Shown: one piece after another, positions 55,701 through 64,000 of the stretch
Layout of the letters: every line of letters begins with the position of its first letter
Position numbering within the stretch: the stretch's first letter is position 1
Assembly (NCBI GenBank): GCA_027625915.1
Contig: JANTQA010000023.1
Coordinates: forward strand, 14,818,001 to 14,882,000
From: Anaeramoeba flamelloides
Lineage: Eukaryota > Metamonada > Anaeramoebidae
Reading direction: 5' to 3'
DNA length: 64,000 nt
Program-made: the position numbers and the translations under genes
Notes under the pieces: model-generated
Seen by the model: only the letters and a program-made list of their open reading frames with translations
Told to the model about the DNA's origin: nothing
The model's database searches: none

Positions 55701-58676
55701 TCAATTTTTTTATGGGATTGTAAATCATGAATGAAAAAGTTTTTCGATTCAAAGTATATTTTTGATGATTTACTTCTTCTTTGTTTTCTGAAGTAATGAC
55801 CTAATTTTATAGTCTCTGAGGGCTGAAATGCAATATTCTACTCTCGAAAAATGATTTTAAAAATTTCGCGAATTAAAGAAAAACAGAAATATTTTTAATT
55901 CTTTTTTTTTTTTGTTTTTTTTATGACAATTTAAAAACTACGTTTCAAATTCAAAATCGCTATTCTGTGTGCTCTGATCGGTATTTAAGGGTTGGTAAAT
56001 CTCACAAATTTTAGCCCAGTTAGATCTAAGAAGTAAAAAATAAAACATTTTTCCTAAAATTGTCTTCCATCGTTTCTTCATATCAAAAAATGAAAAAAAA
56101 GATTATTGGAAAAAATCTACATTTTGAGAAAATTTCCCTTTAGATCAATTTTTAAAACCCTGACATCGTGTATAGAATTTTTAAGTTTTTTTTTTTTTTT
56201 ATTTTTTTTTTTTTACAGTTATAGGAAGTACATTAAGAGGGTTTTAAAAGCCGCTCTAAAGGGTCAAAAATGTAGGAAAATTGTATTTTTTGATGACTAA
56301 TCCTTGGTTATTTCCTACAAAGATACATTTTAATAAAGAAAGGGGAGTGGGTTTGATATTGTATTAAATTCAACAAAATTCCAATTTCCTAAAAAGATCA
56401 TTTTATTATTCAATCAACTGACTGAGGCAAAGTTTTTTTTTTAATTTACAAAAACTGACTAATTTTTGCAAATTTAATTTCCATTAGATCGGTTCATGCA
56501 AAATTCCTAAAAAATTTCCTCACAAACCTCAACCCAAATTTGTCTTGATACTAATAAATAGTTTTGAGAAAAACAAGACAAACAAAAAAAATATCATCCA
56601 AAAATAAAAAAGATGTTTTGTGTGTTTGTAAAAATCTCTTCTGTTCAAAAACCAAGTCAAGTAAATACTATATCACAAAAGTGTTGTTGTGAAATTCTTG
56701 TTTTGACGGAAAAAAAGAAATTTCCAATTATTTGAAATTTTTTTTGGAATTAAAAAAACTCTTTTTTGAATAGGAAAAAAAAAATAAAATAAAAGAAGGA
56801 TCAAGTATATTAAATTGTCAACATAGGATATAAACTCTCAAATACCAAAAATTTACTATTTAAAAGTTATGCTAATTATTTTGTTCTATTTATGTTAAAC
56901 AAACAGTCATTGTTTCTTTGCGAATACAGAGTAAACATGATTGAAGGAATCACACATTGTGTTACTTTTAATGAGAATTTGGCTATTTTGATCAATTTAT
57001 CATTAAAATATAATTATCTTATTTATTACTTTTTTGAAAATTATATTTTTTATTACAATGAAACCAAATAAATAAAAATAAATAGACGTGCTGCCATTGA
57101 TTTAGGAAATGGAAATTCAGGAAGAACAGACACAATAGATGAAAACGATGGCGATGATATTGTTGCTATTCATGGAAACTCTTATGATTTTCGTATGTTT
57201 GGCGGTAATGGAAATGATGTCTTTTTTTGGTAAAAATATTATTCCACACATACTTATAATAGAATATTTAACGCACCTTTTTAGAATTAAAAACAAAAAT
57301 TAACATTTTTTTTTAATTTTCTCAGAAAGAAAATACCCTCAAAATTATACTCATTTAAAAATGTTGATTAATCAAAGAGGGGAAAAAATTGTTTGATTTT
57401 TTAAAATAACAAAGTACTGCTAATTAATAAAATAATTGATCAAAAATTTAATTTAAAATCCCAAAAACGAAATTGTAGAGACTATCTTTTAGAAAATACA
57501 AATCTGGAAATTTAGAAAGATACTATTTGGGATTTGTAATTTCTGCAATTTCAGCGATTTTTTCTGAAAAAAAAAATATTCATAATTTTTTTTTTTTGGA
57601 ATGCTAATCTAAATGTTTATTAGGTTTATTTTTTAATTGAAATAACTTTATGATAAAGATAAATTAAAAACAAAATATTATTTTTAAAAAATGCAAACAT
57701 TTTTTTCTTTATTCTATTAAAATGGGTGCTTTAAATTTAGAAAACTTTAAACTGAATAATATAATCTAATAAAAAAAAATTATTTTTCACCTTTTTCTTA
57801 ATTTTTTCAATAAATTAGGTATGTGGATGAAAATAACCAGGTAACCCCCCTCTCTTTTTTTTTTTTTTTTTTTACTTATGAATATATTTTATCAGCTATT
57901 TTCAAAATAGCGTTACAAATTTAACCTAAAATATTTTTATTAAATGTAATTCTATTTGAACTATTTTAATATTCAAAATCATTATTTGTAATGTATTGAC
58001 TCAATAACAATTCAATTTATTTGTTAAGATGTCATTACATTCAATAAAAGATATAAAATTTTGTAATCTCAATTTTATGATATTTTTTAAGGTTAAAAAT
58101 TTGGTGGCTATTTTTTTCTTTTGAATTGAAAAAAACGTTTTCATAACGTGTTTATATCTTGACAATTTTCCAATTAAATGAAAAACTTACAACTGTATTA
58201 TATCGTTAAAAAAAATTATTTCCATCCTTATCATATTGTCTATTTTTTATTGAATTTTATTGTATCTTGTTTCCTGCAAAAAAATTGGGAATTATCTTTT
58301 TTATTTTTTTGAACTAAACTCCATTTCACTCAAAGGGGCCCAGCCAAAAATGAAAAAGTCACTTTATTTTTAAGAATCAACCAAACTTAGATTGTTTAAA
58401 AATACGAGAAATAATAAACTTCATATAAGAGACCAGAATTATAAAAGAAACCCCTTAACAAACCATAAATTTCAACAACAAAAAAATATTTAAAAAATTT
58501 TTTGGGCCCATTCATTGGAACGTCTCATACAAAATTCTCAATTTCTTTAGGAAATTAAAATCGTTGATAATAAGATTTTTTACTTGTAAATATATGAATT
58601 TTAAAAAGAACATACAAAGCTTAACTTTTCTTAAGGTTTATTTCGTTTTTTCAAACATTTTTTTTTTCAAAGTTAA

Positions 58677-58734
<58 letters not shown>

Positions 58735-61700
58735 CAAAAAGCAAAAAAAACAAAATTTTCAGATCTAAATTAGAAAAAAATTCAGATCTAAAAATTAAAA
58801 TTTTAGTTTGATAAGAGTAATGAATTAAACTCAAAGAATGTCTATCCATTTCTTCAATAAAACTGGGCCCCTTTGAGTGAAAAAGAGTTTATTTTAAATC
58901 ACAATATTTTGAAATAAATCCAATGGGTATTGATTCAATCAGTATTAATATGCCACTTAGATTTTATATTAACACTCTATGAACAGAATAAACAACAACG
59001 AGAGTTTGATACAAACTAAATTTCAAGACTTTAAAAAAAAAAAAGAATTAAAGAATAACAATAAGGCCACAGTTTTATGAAATTTGGAAATAATTTTGAA
59101 TTTCCAAACTAAACTAAATTACAAAAATTTCAACACAGTTTAAACGGTCGAAAGAATAACAATACTACATTTAACATTCAATTTGGAAATAATTTCGATT
59201 TTACAAACTATTTAATTTTTTGTCTTTTTTGTTTTGTTTTCATTTCCTTTTTTACAGCTACATAATCTGTTTCCTGAGATCTGTAAATTTGTTTTTGATG
59301 ATTGATAGAAGTTTTTTGTTGAGTTTGTAAAATAGAAAAATCATATACAATTAGTTGATGGTATCTAATCATTTGTTCAATCAATATTTTTTTGTGAAAT
59401 TTCAACAAATTTATCGAATACAATTTTTGTTCCTCTCGTTTCATTATTTTGGACACACCTGTTTTTATTTTTGATTTAAAATTTTTTCTTTCATTTGGAT
59501 TAAAATGCATAAATATCAAATCTATTTCAAAAAATGCACACACCACGAATTTCATATAATAAAACAAATCATAATACTTTCAAATGTAATCTAAACCCCA
59601 TTTCACACAAAAGTGACCAACAAAAAATGAAAAATTCAATTTTTTTAAGAATCAACCAAACTACGGTTGCTTAGAAATAAGAGAAATAATTAACTTCAGA
59701 TTATTGTTGATATTCATCAAAAAAACACTCGAATAAACTATAAAATTTCCAAAAAAATAAACCTTAAAAAATTTTTAATCAACATATCTTTCTTTAGAAT
59801 TTCTCATGTAAAATTTCTCGATTTCTTTGGAAAATTAAAATTGTTAACAATAATATTTTTTTAATAGTAAGTGTATGAATTTTAAAAGGAATTACATTGA
59901 CTCAATTTTCTTAAAGTTAATTTGAAGTCTTCAAACATTTTTTTTATTTATTAAATTGACTTCAATTTCATCAAAAAAAAAAAATAAATGATAACAAGAA
60001 AAAAAAAAGAAAAGAAAAAAAAGTATAAAAAGCAAAAAAATAATCCGATCTAAAAATTAAAAATTTATTTTGCTAAATTAGAAAAAAATTCAGATCTAAA
60101 AATTAAAAATTTATTTTGAGAAGAATAATGAATTAAACTCAGAGAATATACTCTATTACTAAAATAAAACAGGGAAACTTTGACTGAAAAAGAGTTTAGA
60201 AAGATTGGGAAAATATTTATGTTTTATCATTTTTTTTATCACATTATTTTTTTAAAGTTTTTTAGAGTTGCTAAAAATATGCTAATATTTTCTTGAATAA
60301 ATAACTTGCAAATTTTGATTTTTAATCAAATTGAAAATTCATTTTCTCATTTTTTTTTCCCTTTCAAATATAAAAACACTTTCAATTTATTATTACTTAA
60401 ATAAAAAATAGGAAGTTTACTTTTCTTAAAAAATTAATCTTTTTATCTTTTTTATCTTTTCTTTTTCCTTACATTAAAGATTTTCAAACCAATCGAAACC
60501 CCATTTCATTGAAAAAAGAAATTGATTAAATGATTGAGTATTGAATTTCATAAAATATTGTAAAGTTGACTTAAACAAAATAACAATGTTTAGATCCAAA
60601 AGATCGTTTAAATATTTACCTTTTTTAAAGAAATATGTTTTTCAAAAACAGCACCTTTTTCAAAAAACGTAAATGAAAATGAAAAGCAAAAAGGAAAAAA
60701 AAAAAAAAAATGCAAAGAATTCCTCCAAAAATTTAAAAAGTTTATATAAAAAATCAATAAAAATTTAACAGAAAGTACCAATAAAGATCAGTATTCCAAA
60801 ATAAATAATCATTTTTTAATATTTCTTTATATAAACCATTTTTCAGTCAAAGTAGACCAGTTTTAGTAGGTTATTTACATAAGTTTAAAGGGTTTGTTTG
60901 GATATTAGAAGAAAAAATTTATTTTGGAAAATTTCAAAATTGAAATCATTTTTTTACATTTTTTTATTTTTTTTTTTTTCGATTTTTTTTTTTGAAACTT
61001 AATTCATTTGCAAATTTTTTTTTTATTGAAAGATCGATCGACACAAAGTCAAAAAGGTGTTATTCAAATGTTATTGAAACAGTAAAAATGATTGTTGAGA
61101 AATCATATTTATTTCTATTGGAATTTTCTTTGGATCTTCAATTGTAGATCAAAATGAGCATTGTTATTTTTTCCCAGTAGTGTGAACCAAGAATCCTATG
61201 TTTTTAATTTAAAAGAAAATCTATTGATTTATTAATTTTACTTCATACAGATATCAACAATTCTCTAATGTGTATTATTCCAATTATTTCTTATTTGTTC
61301 TTCAAAGTTCATTTATTAAAAATAATTGGTATTTGGAAAATTGTTTTTTTGGATTCATTAATGAACAAAACAAAGTTTACAAAAAAAATGAAAATGTGGT
61401 TTCTCATTTAAAATAAAAGTTACAACCATTTTTTAATATGTATTATTAACTGAATTATTATGATTTTTTCAGAAATAAAAGATATAAATTTAAATAATAA
61501 CGAACAATATTAAATGTAATTTTAACCTTGTCCTTCTTAAAATAAAATATTTAGAAAGAAATTTCACAATTACAAAATTGATGTAACTATTTTTTTTTTT
61601 GAAATAGAGTTTATATACAAATATACTTATCTAATTATATCTAAATGAAAATTATATAAAAAAAAAAAAATAAAAAAATATTTTAATTCCAAAATTAAAG

Positions 61701-63416
61701 ACTAATAAATTTATATTAAATATCTTGTTCTTTGTGAACAAAAATATTAATTATCCATTTATTATCTTATTAAAAAAATTTATAAAATCCATTAATATAA
61801 TATTCCAAAAAACAATTGTTCATAAATAATATCATAGGAAGAAAATTGGCTTGGACCAAATTTTTTTGGTTCTGGGGGATGGGGAGATGCACTTTGGGGA
61901 GGTGATGGAACTGATAGATTAGTTATGGTCATTCCAACCGACACAACAATTGTTAATGGGACTGGTTATACATCAAAAGGAACTTTTAGATTTGTAAAGG
62001 TAGATGGTGAATTTTCTTCAGATCAACCAACTGAGAGTGATTTATATGCACGATATTGTGTCACATGTGGTACACACGAAGGAGACAATCGAAAAACAGC
62101 AATATTTGAATACAGAAGTGAAGATGAATCTGTATTCACAGCTTGGTTTTATGTTACTAATATAGAAGAATTGCAAATAGGTATAGGGGAAAATGCTAAA
62201 GTTTATGAGGTATATTTCTTTGTTGTTTAGTTTTATATTTTTGTAAGAAAACACTTGATTGAATAAATAATTTAAATTCAGGAATCATCGAATTTATCAA
62301 ATAAAGAAATAATTCACCCATTTTGAAATATATAGAGGAAGAAAACCCATTAGATATTTGTCTAATTTTAAGGAATATTGTAATGGAAAGTTTTTTTGTT
62401 AAACCTGCTTATTAAGAAATATAAAAATTTTGGAACTTAGGATCAGAATCTACATTTGTACTGAAAAAAAAAAAAAGAAAAAAAAACTAGTTATTTGTCT
62501 GAAATTTTTTATTTAAATTAAAAAACAAAAAGAAAAAGAAAATAGAAACAACAAGAAAGAATTATATTTAGTCAAAATTGAGATACAAAATGGACAAAAA
62601 AATAAGGGATAAAAAACCTTAAATATCCATTTTATAAAACTATCGATAACCAAAAAATCAAAAAAAATAAAAAAAATAAAAATAAAAGAAGAAGAAAGAA
62701 TCTTAATTTATCAAGCATTTTCGCTTCCCTCGAAAATTTTCAATTTATTAACCATTTCATAATTGATGAAATTTTATAATTTTGTAAAATATTCTCAATT
62801 ATTTATAGTATTTAGGTTCTCTTTTTTCCAAAAAAAAAAAAAAATAAAAAATCTTAAAAAGTAATCTTAATTACCACCTTAAAGTTCAAATAAATACAAA
62901 CTTGGCACTCTATTAAACTTGTCTAAAAAATAAGAACTTCCAGAGAAAATTAAATTAAATTAAATTATTTCACTTAATTTGTTTCCTCTATTCAACTATG
63001 CATTAAAAAAATTATTATGGAAAATTTAATAGTTTTTTCAAAATTTTAGTTTTTTTGAAATTTTTTGATTAATAATTATAATTGCAAAAAAAATTAAATT
63101 TATTTTTATAAATTTTTTATTTTTTTAAATTATCTTTTTTTATTTTATTTTAGATTGATGATGTAAATGGCATCTTAAAGTAATTTTTTTTTCTTTTTTA
63201 ATAATAATTTTTGATGGAAATCATTATTAATCAAAAAATGATCTTCAAAAAAACTGAATTATATTTGTATATTAAAATATTTTTTTTATAATATTCTTTA
63301 ATTGTTTTTTTAGTTATAACCCAGATTTAATTGCACTTGAAGAACCAGAATTCCCAACCAACTACTGTAAAGATGTAGAAGATGACACGGGTTCAACCAC
63401 AAATGATGGAAACAAG
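49720..63416 (+). CDS. Secreted protein with RTX-like Gly/Asp repeats (3' end beyond window)
   Basis: Eight exons: 49720-49897, 50001-50294, 50385-50529, 57086-57229, 57819-57840, 61838-62209, 63154-63179 and 63314-63416. All junctions are GT-AG with matching phase, giving 428 codons so far. Exon 1 starts with a signal peptide (MSFTRIVLILLFVLAVSSYE), so the product is secreted or lumenal. Exons 2-6 are rich in Trp, Gly and Asp and carry nonapeptide-like blocks: LSGNDRVYV, ENDGDDIVAI, MFGGNGNDVFFW and LWGGDGTDRLVMV. These resemble hemolysin-type calcium-binding (RTX) beta-roll repeats of secreted bacterial proteins, so bacterial ancestry with later intron gain is plausible but unproven. Two cysteines lie in YCVTCGTHEGDNRKT. 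The exact function is unknown. Introns of 6556 and 3997 bp are packed with MITEs; the gene continues past a donor at 63417. Confidence 0.82.
50896..53103. mobile_element. Possible composite of TTAA-GGGACTAG family ends in an intron
   Basis: TTAA plus GGGACTAGTCTCTATTAA at 50896 is matched by the inverted sequence ending in TTAA at 53103, 2.2 kb apart. Inside, 52155-52205 is the inverted equivalent of 50930-50965 (GAATTTTATGCTC), so at least two elements or a nested pair are present. The small ORF at 51678-51881 shows no transposase signature. It is either one large non-autonomous element or two partial ones. Confidence 0.5.
51156..51232. repeat. 13-bp inverted repeat
   Basis: GTCACTCCACTTT at 51156-51168 and AAAGTGGAGTGAC at 51220-51232 are perfectly complementary, with a 51-nt loop. 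It may mark the ends of a tiny element inside the 6.5-kb intron. Confidence 0.6.
54330..54730 (-). repeat. Dispersed repeat W, copy 3 (partial)
   Basis: The reverse complement of the second half of W copy 1 (about 3090-3436), for example AACAAATCTTTTCTTTCTTA and CTCTATTTCTGAAAAGAAAT. Inside the 6.5-kb intron. Confidence 0.5.
54804..54819 (+). repeat. Run of 16 C
   Basis: An uninterrupted C16 tract, striking in DNA where C/G runs longer than six are otherwise hardly seen. Intronic. Confidence 0.9.
55180..55670 (+). mobile_element. MITE family V, copy 2 (perfect 19-bp ends)
   Basis: ATTATTAAATTTCAAAATT at the left is perfectly complementary to the right end at 55652-55670. The interior matches 17496-18010 and includes the same 10-bp tandem array (about 55540-55573, CTCTAGCATACTCTAACC). 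Intronic. Confidence 0.78.
58315..58891 (+). mobile_element. MITE family A, copy 2, with ~52-nt poly(A)
   Basis: TAAACTCCATTTCACTCAAA then GGGGCCC at the left; GGGCCCCTTTGAGTG..GAGTTTA at the right. Near-full-length reverse complement of 35932-36514, sharing the long homopolymer (about 58682-58733). Intronic. Confidence 0.8.
59118..59560 (-). mobile_element. MITE family T, copy 4 (degenerate)
   Basis: Reverse-orientation copy. The end-like string ACAAAAATTTCAACACAGTT near 59120 and the internal CATTATTTTGGACACACC motif (about 59441) identify it. The 119-codon - strand open frame (59208-59567) is not conserved in other copies and is not called a gene. Intronic. Confidence 0.6.
59592..60198 (+). 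mobile_element. MITE family A, copy 3 (older)
   Basis: Begins TAAACCCCATTTCACACAAA and ends AACTTTGACTG..GAGTTTA. The interior follows copy 2 with many changes and the homopolymer replaced by mixed A/G sequence. Intronic, only 700 bp from copy 2 and in the same orientation. Confidence 0.65.
60832..61330 (-). mobile_element. MITE family B, copy 3
   Basis: An end near TAAACCATTTTTCAGTCAAA, then an interior matching MITE-B copies 1 and 2 in reverse orientation (AAATCATATTTATTTCTATT, AAAATGAGCATTGTTATTTT). It lacks the foldback found in copy 1. The far end is unclear. Intronic. Confidence 0.6.
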
Positions 63417-64000
63417 GTTTCTGAATTTATAAAATCTATTACCTTTTCAATGCTAATAATTCAACTTATTTTGAATTTAATTTAAGATTGTTATATTGAA
63501 AAAATATTTAAAAACAACTTTTAGTCTATACCTAATATAATTATAATTAATTATTTGGATTAAGAATTATATTAATAACCAATAAATGAATTCAAGGAAA
63601 ACAGAATGGCATGTTTTTTTTTTCATAAACTGAATGTTTTAAAATTATTGTACGTTAATATTTGGATCAAAAAAATCATTTTTTTTCAATTAAAATCCAG
63701 AACTTAATAAAAATTATTCCATTCAAATATTTTTTTTTCAAATTTATTTTTTTTTAATACCCACTTTTTTTATTGTATTCAAACATTAATTTTATTAAAT
63801 ATCTCTTTGATTTTGTAATGAAATTTTTTTATTTAAACAACAAAAATTAAGTTTGTTTTATTAATTTTATGGTGGTTTTTCATTTGTAATTTGATTTCTT
63901 GTTGTTATCCAAAAAAAAAAAAAAAAAACTTTCGAGAGAAAAAATTCTATCCAATCAAAAATTGGAAATTTTCTATTAATATACTAGATAGGAAATAGCT
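63417..64000 (+). other. Intron of the RTX-like gene running off the window
   Basis: Starts with a donor GTTTCTG at 63417 after exon 8. No acceptor followed by an in-frame coding stretch could be recognised before the window ends. AT-rich, no transposon recognised. Confidence 0.5.

Noticed and set aside
59208-59567. 119-codon open frame on the - strand
   Set aside because: It lies in MITE T copy 4 and is not open in copies 1-3. Lys-rich composition is typical of random AT-rich frames.

Overview
The window looks like nuclear DNA of an AT-rich, intron-containing unicellular eukaryote. GT-AG introns, a protein with two B-boxes and a C-terminal TLDc-type domain, a plant/protist-type cytosolic tyrosyl-tRNA synthetase and a candidate IBP39-like (parabasalid-type) DNA-binding protein together suggest an anaerobic metamonad such as Anaeramoeba. 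That placement is an inference from gene content. No rRNA, tRNA or CRISPR was seen.

Six host genes are supported. They are: a RhoGAP-SH3 protein (7351-11363, + strand, 5' exons not found); an intronless basic, probably nuclear protein (13814-14827, +); an RPA32-like replication protein A subunit swollen by Q/N-rich repeats (21661-23181, -); a B-box/coiled-coil/Ig-like/TLDc protein in four exons with a 5.4-kb intron (26822-34551, +); an intronless tyrosyl-tRNA synthetase (41297-42490, -); and a secreted protein with RTX-like glycine/aspartate repeats in at least eight exons, two of them only 22 and 26 nt (49720 to beyond 63416, +). Exon phases are consistent at every junction read.

Most of the rest is transposon strata. 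One LINE family (RT with an FADD box and a C-terminal CCHC knuckle) has copies at 3645-5621 (youngest, 17-bp target duplication), 5841-6700, 19935-21250, 23922-25390, 30601-30895, 35560-39080, 45333-45660 and 48170-48450. Around it are several non-autonomous DNA-transposon-like families with inverted ends (TTTGGACACA ends; TACAGT foldbacks; AAACTC..GGGGCCC ends; TTAA-flanked GGGACTAG ends; AATTTTGAAATTT ends). Many lie nested inside each other and inside the large introns.

The most unusual structure is a set of three long-palindrome modules, called here A, B and C, each about 65-80 bp with almost fully complementary arms. They occur in arrays at the LINE 3' ends, but also inside LINE coding sequence and inside each other's loops. 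Different copies change both arms in complementary fashion, so the hairpin itself is kept. This is the best candidate for an undescribed system: a mobile, nesting hairpin element associated with a LINE.
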